A stretch of 64,000 bases of DNA from Candidatus Poribacteria bacterium (GCA_026706025.1 JAPOZO010000056.1:62001-126000), one strand, 5' to 3'; counted from the stretch's first letter, positions 1 to 8,730 are shown. The notes: generated from the letters alone by a model not told the origin. Numbers and translations: made by a program.

Positions 1-1
1 A

Positions 2-790
2 CGCCTCGGATTTACTTCTGAAGATAGTTTTCTTGAAAACCTTGAACGCGCATGCGAATTGTATCTGCCTAAGCAGGGAGCACTCTCTATGCGTGATGCG
101 GGTAAAAACAAATCCGCCAACAGCGATTTAGTCTACCAAGGGGGCAGTCTGGTTGCCGCCACATTGGATGTGCAAATCCGCAAACTTACGCAAAATCAGA
201 AGAGCCTTGACGATGTAATGAAACAGGTGTACCGGGAGTTTGGTCTCACTGACACCCCTTGCACTATGGACGATATTATCAGAATTGTTAGCCAGATTAC
301 AGGCGAAGATTTTAAACCGTTCTTCCACAACTATGTCTCTGGAACGAATAGGTTGCCGCTCGCCGAATATCTCAGTGATGCGGGTATAGATGCTCAGATA
401 GAATTTGATGAAGTACTACCGGATCTCAATTATGTCCGTCAACAGATGCTTCATATTAACTCGCTAACGCAAACAGGTGGAGGCTTGATAATCCATCGGT
501 CTCAAAGCGGAGGTTATCAAGATGAAGATAATCTGATTGGCATTAATGGTATACCGGTGAAGACCTTTAAGGATATAACAAAAGTCGCTAAAGATTGGAA
601 TATTGACGACAGAATCAAGTTAACACTTGAACGAAAGGGCGAAAAAATTACTTTGCCTATCAAATTAGGTAGCACTTCAGATAAACCGCCAATGGTATTT
701 TCTGGTGTCAATGTGATCATCACTAAAAAAGAAAATAGCACTAACGCACAACGCGCTATCTTAGCAGCCATCTTGGGCTACAGTCGTTGA
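2..790 (+). CDS. M61-family aminopeptidase with PDZ domain, 3' part
   Basis: This is the C-terminal part of a gene that begins before the window: the frame is open from base 2, and the TTG at 59 is not a real start. The visible part has the helical segment YQGGSLVAATLDVQIRKLT, typical of M61 (glycyl aminopeptidase-like) enzymes just after the catalytic domain. It is followed by a PDZ-like domain with GGLIIHRSQSGG, LIGINGIPVKTF and KGEKITLPIKLG. The zinc-binding HExxH core lies outside the window, so catalysis cannot be checked. M61 enzymes are usually exported and cut N-terminal residues from peptides. The family call rests on these motifs read by eye. Confidence 0.75.
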   Translation, partial: RLGFTSEDSFLENLERACELYLPKQGALSMRDAGKNKSANSDLVYQGGSLVAATLDVQIRKLTQNQKSLDDVMKQVYREFGLTDTPCTMDDIIRIVSQITGEDFKPFFHNYVSGTNRLPLAEYLSDAGIDAQIEFDEVLPDLNYVRQQMLHINSLTQTGGGLIIHRSQSGGYQDEDNLIGINGIPVKTFKDITKVAKDWNIDDRIKLTLERKGEKITLPIKLGSTSDKPPMVFSGVNVIITKKENSTNAQRAILAAILGYSR

Positions 791-800
791 TTTTCCTCTA

Positions 801-847
801 CTCCTGTTGCGCCTTGAAAATTTTGCATTTTCAAGGCATAACAGGAG
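801..847. terminator. long perfect hairpin after the M61 gene
   Basis: CTCCTGTT and GCCTTGAAAA on the left pair with TTTTCAAGGC and AACAGGAG on the right around a short AT-rich loop. It lies between the M61 stop (790) and the LamG start (888). No strong T-run follows, so it could be a terminator or a processed or palindromic repeat. Confidence 0.5.
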
Positions 848-887
848 TTAGAATAAACCTATCTGAACGCCAAAGGAAGAAATAACA

Positions 888-1697
888 ATGATACGAATAC
901 TGTTTATTCCCACTGCTCTATTATTGGTAACCACTCATGCCATCGCCGGACTGGATGAAGGTCTTGTTTTCTATTTCACCTTTGACCAGGTAAAAGGCAA
1001 GAAAATTCTTGATGCTTCTGGTAACCGCCTCGATGCCGATGTCATCGCAAATACTAATTTCGTCAAAGGTCGATATGGAAATGGAATTCATATTGCTGCT
1101 GAGCCGGAAGGCGATGATTGCATCCATGTTCCTGCTGATGATCTGCTAAAAATCGAAGGCGAGATAACGATGACGGCTTGGGTGTATCATGAGGATTGGG
1201 AAATCGCTTGGGGATCGTGGCTTGATAAAGGCAGTCAGGACCGGATTGATCGGAAACTGTCCTACAGCATGGGGTTCTTTGAAGCTCATATTCCATTCAG
1301 GGGGCCAAAAATCGGCATGATCTTGGGGACCGTTCAGGGGAGTTGGAAATCCATCACCACGGGTCCCATGAAAAATAAAAACTGGCATCACATCGCCGGA
1401 ACTTACGATGGTAGTAGCCTGAGAATCTATCTGGATGGTATAATCCTTTCTGAGAGTGAGAATGTCTTTGGATTTGGATTCATGGGTACTAATGACTCAG
1501 AGTTACGCATTGGATGCGCGGTAGGACATCCGCGATATACCTTCAGGAACGGTTCTATTGACGAAGTGGCTTTATGGCGACGCGCTCTGAGCCAGGATGA
1601 AATCAAGACGGCAATGCAGGATATCTTCGAGGTTTCACCCAAAGATAAGACTGCCACCACTTGGGGCGATATTAAGCAAAGGAAAGTTACTCACTAA
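888..1697 (+). CDS. secreted LamG/concanavalin A-like lectin domain protein
   Basis: A 269-residue protein. Residues 1-20 form a Sec signal peptide ending at about ATHAIA-G. The rest is a single LamG-like jelly-roll domain: it opens with GLVFYFTFDQVKGKKILDAS, and NWHHIAGTYDGSSLRIYLDG and GSIDEVALWRRALSQDEI are classic LamG signatures. Such domains bind carbohydrate or protein ligands outside the cell; no catalytic residues are apparent. AAGGAAGAAATAACA precedes the ATG, giving a good ribosome site. The gene stands alone between two hairpins. The true ligand is unknown. Confidence 0.85.
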   Translation: MIRILFIPTALLLVTTHAIAGLDEGLVFYFTFDQVKGKKILDASGNRLDADVIANTNFVKGRYGNGIHIAAEPEGDDCIHVPADDLLKIEGEITMTAWVYHEDWEIAWGSWLDKGSQDRIDRKLSYSMGFFEAHIPFRGPKIGMILGTVQGSWKSITTGPMKNKNWHHIAGTYDGSSLRIYLDGIILSESENVFGFGFMGTNDSELRIGCAVGHPRYTFRNGSIDEVALWRRALSQDEIKTAMQDIFEVSPKDKTATTWGDIKQRKVTH

Positions 1698-1720
1698 GTG
1701 TAAAGTGATTTTTGTTGTCT

Positions 1721-1742
1721 GGGCGGTGCTACAATGCCGCCC
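1721..1742 (+). terminator. GGGCGG...CCGCCC hairpin, terminator-like
   Basis: GGGCGG-N10-CCGCCC followed by TTTCTCTC, placed 24 bp after the LamG stop. The same 22-base hairpin with one change (TGCTACAAC instead of TGCTACAAT in the loop) follows the second sigma-fusion gene at 12025-12046. It therefore acts as, or is spread as, a standard 3' element. Confidence 0.6.
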
Positions 1743-1897
1743 TTTCTCTCGGTATCTAAATTCCGCAACCAATCTATCAACCTCACATTCTCGGCTCTTT
1801 CCAAATCTATTCTGTTCCGTCTTATAATAATTCCATATTTCTTCACACGCGTAGGTGTCGCGAGCACGGATCACTCCTACAAGAAAACGTTGCTGTG

Positions 1898-2057
1898 GTT
1901 TTATAGTAAAATCGGAAAATATGTTTACACTTTTCCCGTTCGTAGGGGTGTTTTTGCTTAGAAGAAACACCCAAGCAAAAACGGTGTTTCTTCGAGGTTA
2001 CCCGGTTTCCCCTACGAGTTACCGTGTGTGCAAATAATTATGGGATTTACTATAAAA
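1898..2057. repeat. MITE-like inverted-repeat element, about 160 bp
   Basis: Ends are TTTTATAGTAAAAT on the left and ATTTACTATAAAA on the right, a terminal inverted repeat of about 12 bp. Inside is a second palindrome at 1942-2015 starting GTAGGGG and ending CCCCTAC, with nested arms TTTTTGCTT/AAGCAAAAA and GAAACACC/GGTGTTTC. No transposase is encoded. A related left half occurs at 54863. Apart from this element and the hairpin, the gap 1698-2072 holds nothing recognisable. Confidence 0.6.
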
Positions 2058-2072
2058 GATTGCTGGAAAGTT

Positions 2073-3230
2073 TTAGGATGAGTGGATCTTCAATCCTTTA
2101 GGTGCCAATTCTCCAATGGAACTTTCCAGAATATCAGATGCTTCGGCGGGTATATGCTTAGCGGTTGGCGGGAGCGGTGTATCAAAAAAGTAGTCAGGAT
2201 CGGTTTTCTGTCGTTGCCAAGTTTCGCGCATTTCTTGCCAAGCCCCTAAAAGCGTGCGCGGTTCGGGCATGTCTTCGGCAATTAGGCGATGCAATTTTTT
2301 CAAATTGTAGCAGGGTACGCCTGCAAACATGTGGTGCTCAATATGCCAATTCATACGCCAATACAGAAACTCTGCTAACGGATTGAGCTTGATTGACCGT
2401 GCACATTTACGGAAGTCAGGGTCGTTTTCCTTTAACCCACAATGTTGGGGCATAGAAACAGCGTAGGATCCCCAGTTTGCAATAAATGCACTGGCAGTGA
2501 TAATGATCGGAAAAACCCAATAACCCGTGGCGAGTGAAACGACAAGTAGGGTGCCGTGAAAAAGGAGTAGCATCCGAGACCACCACATCGAATTTTTATG
2601 CTCTTCAGGTTGGTCGGCATGTAATGATGCCAACCACTCTTGACTCGGAATGTCTGGTGAACCTTCTTTGCCAAAGGCACTACGGACGGTGCAGATAACT
2701 GCAGCAATAAACCCGCCTTTGCTAAAGGTGCGACCGGGTTGCGTGAGTAAGTTTATGGTGAACAGTTGAAGAACAAACGGGGAGGCGAGTTTGGGTTCAA
2801 GCGGAAGAAGATTTTCGCGATCCCCTTCAGGATATAAGGTATAGCGATGATGATAGGTATGGCTACTGGCGTAGTCAAAATGGTCCCACCAACTTATGAG
2901 GCTAAATAGGTAGAGAAAAAATTTGTTCAGCCACTTGGTCCGAAATACGGTGCCGTGTCCTAATTCGTGATTCGCTGTCCCTTTGAAAAAACTGGCGACC
3001 GTGCCATGCACAAATAAGGCAATGAAAAATCCAAGCCAGATCGCTTGCGCCCAAAAGAAATAGACCGCGCTACCCGTCAATAGCCAGAGCGCAAGATGTC
3101 CGCCAGCTTGAAACCAGCCTTGCAAGTCGCTTCGTTTTGATAGATTCCGTAAGGTTGTGTGGTCTACTTTGCTCCGGTACCATTTTACACGGAGCGTTTT
3201 TCGGACCTCAGCAAGTGGTTGATACGTCAT
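2073..3230 (-). CDS. membrane fatty acid desaturase
   Basis: A 385-residue integral membrane di-iron enzyme. The three histidine boxes of the FA_desaturase family are visible: NHELGHG, SSHTYHHRYT and HIEHHMF. Hydrophobic segments flank residues about 40-85 and 215-245. These proteins insert a double bond, or hydroxylate, acyl chains or carotenoid-like lipids using O2, and the spacing of the boxes is normal. An AAGGT-type ribosome site precedes the ATG. It is monocistronic, with nothing co-directional nearby. The sequence does not reveal substrate or regiospecificity. Confidence 0.88.
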   Translation of the reverse strand: MTYQPLAEVRKTLRVKWYRSKVDHTTLRNLSKRSDLQGWFQAGGHLALWLLTGSAVYFFWAQAIWLGFFIALFVHGTVASFFKGTANHELGHGTVFRTKWLNKFFLYLFSLISWWDHFDYASSHTYHHRYTLYPEGDRENLLPLEPKLASPFVLQLFTINLLTQPGRTFSKGGFIAAVICTVRSAFGKEGSPDIPSQEWLASLHADQPEEHKNSMWWSRMLLLFHGTLLVVSLATGYWVFPIIITASAFIANWGSYAVSMPQHCGLKENDPDFRKCARSIKLNPLAEFLYWRMNWHIEHHMFAGVPCYNLKKLHRLIAEDMPEPRTLLGAWQEMRETWQRQKTDPDYFFDTPLPPTAKHIPAEASDILESSIGELAPKGLKIHSS

Positions 3231-3258
3231 TTGAATACCTTTTTATTATGATGCATTC

Positions 3259-3278
3259 CCCACGCGTGAAGGCGTGGG
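3259..3278. other. CCCACGC...GCGTGGG hairpin
   Basis: A 7-bp stem with a 6-base loop inside the 450-bp gap between the desaturase and the first sigma-fusion gene. Sequence of the form GAAACCCACGCCTTCACGCGTGGGG resembles the end hairpins of IS200/IS605 elements, but no TnpA or TnpB is present. It may be a solo end or a chance hairpin. Confidence 0.3.
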
Positions 3279-3521
3279 TTTCCAACAAAGACTCGCTTTC
3301 CACGAAGCACACAAGCAGCGTTTTATCTCTTATACCATACATTCTCATCTGTGTCAATTTTTTGATTTTGCACGTGGAGCCATTCAGTTTACGATTTTTG
3401 TCAATTTTAGAGGAAGCATCGCGACCAAGAGATTGCTCCTACACGGAAGAATTTCAGAGCTGGGATTGAAAATCCGTCCTACGAAAACTTTACACACCCG
3501 TCTGAAGTTTAGTGAGATTTA

Positions 3522-3530
3522 TGGTATAAT
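3522..3530 (+). promoter_or_regulatory. extended -10 promoter TGGTATAAT
   Basis: GATTTATGGTATAAT lies 167 bp upstream of the first sigma-fusion gene. The near-identical GATTTATGCTATAAT appears at 8535-8549 and 12500-12514 upstream of the other copies. TGnTATAAT is a textbook extended -10 of the housekeeping sigma; no convincing -35 is present. Confidence 0.6.
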
Positions 3531-3612
3531 AATTGAGGAAAGTGCGCAAGTCCTATCATTATCAGTAAAATAGAACCTCAACCCGATTTATATGCATTGG
3601 TCCTACCTTTTT

Positions 3613-3696
3613 CAGAATTGTGAGATTATTTTTCCGCTCGTCGCGTCACTATATATTGATGTGAAATGATGAACATTCCCTTTGCAGAGGTGTCCG
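3613..3696 (+). promoter_or_regulatory. conserved 5' leader of sigma-fusion gene 1
   Basis: 84 bp starting CAGAATT and ending at the ATG, clearly homologous to 8912-8996 and 12649-12732. Best-conserved parts are CGTCACTATATATTGATGTG, AAATGATGAACATTCCCTTT and the ribosome site CAGAGG. GTGAGA (3620-3625) and GTCACTA (3645-3651) sit where -35 and -10 boxes of an ECF promoter could be, but the spacing here is 19, against 17 in the other two copies. Confidence 0.55.
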
Positions 3697-6033
3697 ATGA
3701 AAAACAACGATGCTGCACTCATCCAACGCGTCCTTGGTGGCGATGATACTGCGTTCTCCGTGCTCGTGAAAAAATATCAGAGATCCGTCCATGCACTGGC
3801 ATGGCGGAAGATCGGAGATTTCCATATCGCCGAGGATATTACACAGGATACGTTCTTGAAAGCGTATCAGAGACTCTCAACATTAAAGAAACCGCAGCGT
3901 TTTGGGAGTTGGCTTTATGTTATAACCGCGAATCAGTGTAAGGCATGGCTCCGTAAAAATCGGGCGTGGACGCAGACGTTGGAAGACACGAGCAACCTAC
4001 AGTTAGAAGAAGCGACGTATTCTGGCTATGTCATTGAGGAGAACGAGCGGATGTCGATTGAAACACAACACGAAGTCGTTAAGAAGTTGCTTGCGAAGTT
4101 ACAAGAGAGTGACCGGACTGTCATCACGCTCTATTACCTTGGGGGAATGACGTACGAAGAGATAAGCAAGTTTCTGGGTGTATCGGAGGCGGCGATTCGA
4201 AATCGTCTCTACCGTGCACGTCGCCGCTTAAAAAAGGAGGAACCGATGATTCGAGAGGCTTTAGGCAACTTCCAAATTACGCCGAATCTTACTGAGAATA
4301 TCATGCACGAGATTTCGCGTCTAAAACCGGTTGCACCGTCTGGTAGCAAACCATTGGTGCCGTGGGCAATAGGTGTTTCAGCGTTAGTCGTGTTTTTGAT
4401 GTTAAGTGTCGGCAGTCAATACCTGTCGCGATTCCAAAAACCTTACAGTTTTGACGCGACATCAGAAATGACGGTTGATATTATTGAAACGCCAGTCGTG
4501 TTAGATATTAAATCGAAACCGGATGTCCGAACGCAGCTCGGTAGCACTGCCGCAGAAAATAAAAATGATGGTGCCGGTCAGCAACTTGATGCTGTCTTAT
4601 TTGCTGCGGCGCAGGTAGACAGAGAAGATATTCCTGAAAACATGCCACAAAATCCGCAAGAACACTGGTACAACCTCACCTTGATGAATACTAAGATCGG
4701 TTACATGTACATATCCAGTGAAAAAACCGAGTACGAAGGGGAAGAGGTGGATCGGAATAAAATTAATACGGTTATAAATCTTAAGGGACTCGGGAGCGAT
4801 GTAACAATTGAAAGGGCCCACGTTGAGTATATAGGGACCGATTTAATACCGCGCCACTTTCTTTTCTCCTCCAATGAATCCGGCTTAAAACAGGTAGAGG
4901 GACGCATCATAGAGGGTGTGGCACACATTAAAACAACGCTCAACGGTGAGACGACTGAATCAGAAGTGCCAGTGCCACCGGATACAATTTCTGAATATAC
5001 AAGTGTGGAATCGCTTTTTCAACAGGGTCTTAAAATAGGCGACAAGCGGAACTTCCACATTTTCAGCCTCGACCTCTTAAGACCGGTAAAAACAGAGATT
5101 GAGGTTGAAGCGCAAGACACCTTAACCTATCAGTCAGAGGAAAAACAGGTCTATGTCTTACGTCAAACGATGGACATGATGAATAGGCTTACCACGAAGG
5201 TCTGGCTTGATGCTGATGGCGTAAGTTACCGAACCCAGACACCGATGATGGGTGTCTCTATGGTAACAACAAAAACCGATAAGGAGGCCGCCCTTGGCGA
5301 TACGGAAGAGGTTGATATCGTTTTAAAAACGCGTATTCTTCCCTCCGGCAAACCCCCTGCGCGAAACGCCAGAAACTTTGAAGCCGACGTAAAATTGACA
5401 TCAGGAAGTATCGCTGATACCATCATGTCTAATTCCCGTCAAAAACTGGAAGCAAACAGTGAGCAATCAGGTAGACTTTCGGTTCAGGTGCCAACAGTCG
5501 CATCAGAGGATTGCCCCGATTTACCGATCCAGGATGCTGAAGGTAAATACCTTGGCGCGAGTGCTTACATTCAAGCCGACGCACCAGCGATTCGTGCGAA
5601 AACCGAGGAAATATTAGATGGGGAAATTAATTCGTGGCGTGCGGCAGAAAAATTATGCCAATGGGTTCATACAGCCATTACGGATAAAAAAATGAGTGGC
5701 GGTTTCGGTTCATCATTAACTGCCCTGGAATCGCTCTCCGGGGATTGTACGGAACACACTGTGCTTTTTATTGCTTTAGCCCGGGCTGCTGGAATTCCGG
5801 CACGCATCTGCTCCGGTATCGCATTTGCACAGCAGGATGCCTTTTACTACCACTTCTGGGCTGAAGTCTACGTCGGCAGGTGGGTACAGATGGATCCAAC
5901 ATGGGGACAGACCATCGCCGATGCGAATCATATTCAACTCGACGGAAGTACCTTGGAATCAGATACGCTGTTGGAATTCGCTGAAGACGTTCTTCGAACG
6001 CTTAATCAACTTGAAATTGCCATCGTTGAATAA
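3697..6033 (+). CDS. ECF sigma factor - transmembrane - transglutaminase-like fusion
   Basis: A 778-residue protein. Residues about 10-76 are sigma-70 region 2 (HIAEDITQDTFLKAYQRL) and about 130-180 region 4 (TYEEISKFLGVSEAAIRNRL). A membrane helix (PWAIGVSALVVFLMLSVGS) spans about 222-240. The remaining 530 residues should be periplasmic and end in a transglutaminase/protease core with the triad Cys684 (GDCTEH), His719 (YYHFW) and Asp733 (MDPTW). The start is ATG 3697, not the TTG at 3682: CAGAGG precedes it and both paralogues begin MKN at the same place. Sigma domains normally direct RNA polymerase; how a tethered one would be released is not evident. A link between cell-wall or protein chemistry outside and transcription inside is inference. 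Confidence 0.88.
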   Translation: MKNNDAALIQRVLGGDDTAFSVLVKKYQRSVHALAWRKIGDFHIAEDITQDTFLKAYQRLSTLKKPQRFGSWLYVITANQCKAWLRKNRAWTQTLEDTSNLQLEEATYSGYVIEENERMSIETQHEVVKKLLAKLQESDRTVITLYYLGGMTYEEISKFLGVSEAAIRNRLYRARRRLKKEEPMIREALGNFQITPNLTENIMHEISRLKPVAPSGSKPLVPWAIGVSALVVFLMLSVGSQYLSRFQKPYSFDATSEMTVDIIETPVVLDIKSKPDVRTQLGSTAAENKNDGAGQQLDAVLFAAAQVDREDIPENMPQNPQEHWYNLTLMNTKIGYMYISSEKTEYEGEEVDRNKINTVINLKGLGSDVTIERAHVEYIGTDLIPRHFLFSSNESGLKQVEGRIIEGVAHIKTTLNGETTESEVPVPPDTISEYTSVESLFQQGLKIGDKRNFHIFSLDLLRPVKTEIEVEAQDTLTYQSEEKQVYVLRQTMDMMNRLTTKVWLDADGVSYRTQTPMMGVSMVTTKTDKEAALGDTEEVDIVLKTRILPSGKPPARNARNFEADVKLTSGSIADTIMSNSRQKLEANSEQSGRLSVQVPTVASEDCPDLPIQDAEGKYLGASAYIQADAPAIRAKTEEILDGEINSWRAAEKLCQWVHTAITDKKMSGGFGSSLTALESLSGDCTEHTVLFIALARAAGIPARICSGIAFAQQDAFYYHFWAEVYVGRWVQMDPTWGQTIADANHIQLDGSTLESDTLLEFAEDVLRTLNQLEIAIVE

Positions 6034-6111
6034 GGATTTTATAGGTACGCGCTGTCAGAAGAGGTTTGGGTTTACAAACGCTCTTAGGACTTACACACGG
6101 TTTCTTAAAGT

Positions 6112-6165
6112 CCCAACCGCCTGATAAGGGGTTGGGGGTTTAGGGGTGTTTTTGCTGGGGTGTTT
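6112..6165. repeat. inverted repeat plus half GTAGGGG-type element
   Basis: CCCAACC (6112-6118) pairs with GGTTGGG (6130-6136). Immediately after it comes TTAGGGGTGTTTTTGCTGGG and then GTGTTTCTT, the core of the dispersed GTAGGGG element also seen at 1942 and 16671. It lies between the sigma fusion and the ABC operon and may end the first transcript. Confidence 0.5.
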
Positions 6166-6227
6166 CTTAAAAATATGGAAAATACCGCACGTGTTGGTAC
6201 ATTTTTACGAAATTTTGGGAGAAAAAG

Positions 6228-7151
6228 ATGAACCTCCTTCAACTTGAACATGTTCATAAACGGTTTGGTGACTTTACAGCGGTATCGGATATCTCCTTTA
6301 GTATTGAAACAGGGAGCATATACGGACTTTTGGGGCCCAACGGTGCCGGAAAAACAACGACACTCCGCATGATAATGGACATTATTGCACCAGATGCAGG
6401 CAACATTACGTTCAGTGGCAATCGGCAGGTCCAAGATTTTTTGGATCAGATTGGGTATCTGCCGGAGGAACGCGGCTTGTACCGGAAAATGAAGGTGCGC
6501 GATGTTATCCTCTTTATCGCCGAGTTAAAAGGTTTATACAAACAGCAGGCACTCAGCGAAATTGAGCAGTGGCTGGAGAAGATGCAGCTATCGGAATGGG
6601 AAAACAAACGGATTGATGAACTTTCTAAGGGAATGGCACAGAAAATTCAGTTCATTACGACGGTCATCCACAAACCGGAGTTGATTATTCTTGATGAACC
6701 TTTTTCCGGGCTGGACCCGATTAACATGACACTCCTCAAAGATTTGATGCTTGAGTTGCGTGAGAACGGTAGTACGATCATCTTCTCAACGCATGTGATG
6801 GAGCAGGTGGAGAAACTCTGTGATCGCATCTGTCTCATTCATCAAGGTGAGGTGTTACTTGAAGGCGAACTCCGCGCCGTGAAGCGTGCCTTCGGTAAAA
6901 ATTCTGTTGAGATTGAATACATCGGTAGTCTGGAACCAATTCGCAATTCCGCTTGCATTCAAGGGGTCAACGATTTCGGACAGTACGCTGAGATCAAGTT
7001 GAAGACACCGGAAGACTATCGTCCATTTCTCCAAGAATTGGTTGAAAAGGGTGTTGATGTCACACGGTTTGAATTGATGGAGCCAACGTTGCACGAAATT
7101 TTCGTCCAGAGCGTTGAAGCACACGGAGGGGTCGTGCAAAATGCCGAATAA
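6228..7151 (+). CDS. ABC-2 exporter ATP-binding protein (NatA-like)
   Basis: A 307-residue ATPase. It has Walker A GPNGAGKTT (about 35-43), the Q-loop region, signature LSKGMAQKIQF in place of LSGGQ, Walker B LIILDEPFSGLDP and the switch His in IFSTHVMEQVE. A C-terminal extension of about 90 residues (DUF4162 type) matches NatA/CcmA-like exporters of the ABC-2 group. GGGAGAAAAAG before the ATG is a good ribosome site. It overlaps the permease gene by 11 bp, so the two are translationally coupled. The pair probably exports sodium, a lipid or an unknown compound; the substrate cannot be read from sequence. Confidence 0.92.
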   Translation: MNLLQLEHVHKRFGDFTAVSDISFSIETGSIYGLLGPNGAGKTTTLRMIMDIIAPDAGNITFSGNRQVQDFLDQIGYLPEERGLYRKMKVRDVILFIAELKGLYKQQALSEIEQWLEKMQLSEWENKRIDELSKGMAQKIQFITTVIHKPELIILDEPFSGLDPINMTLLKDLMLELRENGSTIIFSTHVMEQVEKLCDRICLIHQGEVLLEGELRAVKRAFGKNSVEIEYIGSLEPIRNSACIQGVNDFGQYAEIKLKTPEDYRPFLQELVEKGVDVTRFELMEPTLHEIFVQSVEAHGGVVQNAE

Positions 7152-8472
7152 AATTGTTGCCGTCATCAAACGTGAATATATGACGCGCGTTAAATCTAAA
7201 GGATTTATTGCTTCCTTGTTTCTCATGCCGGTTTTGATGTGTGGGTTGGTATTATTGTCCAGTTTTCTCGCAATTATGGAGGACAAAACCGAAGAGATGA
7301 GAAAACTTGCGGTCATTGATGAGACGGGTGAAATCTTTGAGCAGATGCAAGCGGCTGTTGCCAAGCATCCGACTTTTCAGCATAAGGGTGAACTTGTCTA
7401 TCAGCTGCATGAGGAGACCACTACCACAGAAGCCGAAAAAACTGCCCTCCAGGAACGCGTCAGGACAAAAGAACTCTACGCCTATCTTGAAATCCCGAAG
7501 GATGTTTTTGCAAGTGGGGGGGTCCGTTTCTACGCCAGAACAGTGACAAATTCTAATATACAAAACGCGTTCCGCCGTATCATTTCAGACATCGTCCGGG
7601 ACAAACGGTTTGCTGAGAGCGGTTATTCTCAGCGTGAAGTCCGTCAACTCATGCGCTCCGTTGGCTTCAACGCTTATGCTGTCAAAAGTGGCAAGGGGAA
7701 AGACGGTGGTGCTAAAGTTGAAAGTGCTTTAGAGACGGGAGCGCGGCTCGGACTCGGCTACCTTCTTGTTTTTGTGCTTTACCTGTTTGTTATCATCTAC
7801 GCCAACTCCATCATGCGGAGTGTGCTGGAAGAAAAAACAACTCGGATTGTTGAGGTGATTATTTCTTCAATAAAACCGCATCAGCTCTTACTCGGAAAAC
7901 TCATTGGGGTTTGCTCTGTCTGTTTAACAATGTTTGCTATCTGGGTGATATTTGGTGTGTTATTGGTTATGAACATAAAGCCGCTACTCGGCATCTTTGG
8001 CATTGATAGTCTGCCTATACAGTTTATCCAAGTAATTGGGACTATCAAAGCGAGTGGTACCGAGATACTTACATATTTCTTTGTCTATTTCATTATCGGT
8101 TTCTTTATGTATTCGACGCTTTATGCTGTTGTCGGTGCGATTTGCAGCAGTGAAGAGGAGGCGCAGCAGACAGGAGGCCCCCTCACGATGCTCATCATTA
8201 TCCCGTTCATACTGATGTTCCAGTTATTTAGGATCCCCGATTCGACACTCAGTGTGTTGCTCTCCCACATCCCATTTTTCTCGCCGATACTTATGTTCAT
8301 GCGTATCAACGTGCTAATGCCGCCTTTATGGGAGATTCTACTGAATATCTTGTTGATGTGCGCGACTGTTCTGCTGGTCATGCTTATCAGCGGGAAAATC
8401 TATCGGGTTGGGATTCTGATGTACGGTAAACGTCCTACTTTTGGGCAATTATGGCAGTGGATGCGGTACTGA
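7141..8472 (+). CDS. ABC-2 transporter permease (NatB-like)
   Basis: A 443-residue integral membrane protein. The first helix is at about residues 20-45, a large soluble loop follows to about 205, and five more hydrophobic segments run from about 210 to 435 (LGYLLVFVLYLFVIIYANS, IIIPFILMFQLF and others). The motif MRSVLEEKTTRIVEVIISSI is a hallmark of the NatB/ABC-2 family and contacts the ATPase. The start is ATG 7141, inside the ATPase gene and preceded by GGAGGGG. This is the membrane partner of the upstream ATPase; both sit between two sigma-fusion paralogues but need not be regulated by them. Confidence 0.9.
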   Translation: MPNKIVAVIKREYMTRVKSKGFIASLFLMPVLMCGLVLLSSFLAIMEDKTEEMRKLAVIDETGEIFEQMQAAVAKHPTFQHKGELVYQLHEETTTTEAEKTALQERVRTKELYAYLEIPKDVFASGGVRFYARTVTNSNIQNAFRRIISDIVRDKRFAESGYSQREVRQLMRSVGFNAYAVKSGKGKDGGAKVESALETGARLGLGYLLVFVLYLFVIIYANSIMRSVLEEKTTRIVEVIISSIKPHQLLLGKLIGVCSVCLTMFAIWVIFGVLLVMNIKPLLGIFGIDSLPIQFIQVIGTIKASGTEILTYFFVYFIIGFFMYSTLYAVVGAICSSEEEAQQTGGPLTMLIIIPFILMFQLFRIPDSTLSVLLSHIPFFSPILMFMRINVLMPPLWEILLNILLMCATVLLVMLISGKIYRVGILMYGKRPTFGQLWQWMRY

Positions 8473-8540
8473 ACCTACCTCAAAAGCAATCTCTCCTGAA
8501 AATCTACTTTTCCGAATCTATATCCTTTTAGTCAGATTTA

Positions 8541-8549
8541 TGCTATAAT
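8541..8549 (+). promoter_or_regulatory. extended -10 promoter TGCTATAAT
   Basis: GATTTATGCTATAAT matches the promoters before sigma-fusion genes 1 and 3. Here it sits 448 bp before gene 2, separated from it by a sigma-4 fragment and a hairpin. A second possible promoter, TTGACT (8778-8783) with GAAAAT 17 bp later, lies closer to the gene. Confidence 0.55.
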
Positions 8550-8730
8550 GTTGCTAACAGCACTTCAGGAGAGTGAACGCACCGTCATCACGCTCTACTA
8601 CCTCGGGGGAATGACGTATGAAGAGATCAGCAAGTTTTTAGGTGTAACTGAATTTGAAAAGCGTGATGATTTGTTTGGCGAGGTCCCTGTGCCTCGCCTT
8701 CATTTTTGGATTGAGGTATGTCCTCTGTAG
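8548..8730 (+). pseudogene. fragment of a sigma-70 region 4 (ECF paralogue debris)
   Basis: A 60-codon open frame. Residues 7-33 (LQESERTVITLYYLGGMTYE and on to KFLGV) are nearly identical to sigma region 4 of the three neighbouring fusion proteins. After that the homology stops and the tail is unrelated. Region 2 and the recognition helix are missing, so it cannot act as a sigma factor. It is most likely a relic of a recombination event. A short transcript from the promoter at 8541 to the hairpin at 8677 is possible, but translation is doubtful because the ATG overlaps the -10. Confidence 0.7.
8677..8706 (+). terminator. GGCGAGG...CCTCGCC hairpin with T-rich tail
   Basis: A 7-bp G+C stem (8677-8683 with 8692-8698) and an 8-base loop, followed by TTCATTTTTGG. 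The shape is that of an intrinsic terminator directly after the sigma-4 fragment. The GGCGAGG/CCTCGCC arms also recur in the GTAGGGG repeat family. Confidence 0.55.

Noticed and set aside
1734-2037. overlapping short frames after the LamG gene
   Set aside because: They cover a palindromic element and a terminator; no ribosome site or domain.
6228-8472. ABC pair considered part of a sigma-sensor system
   Set aside because: Position between two sigma fusions is suggestive, but no shared leader or overlap links them; reported only as neighbours.
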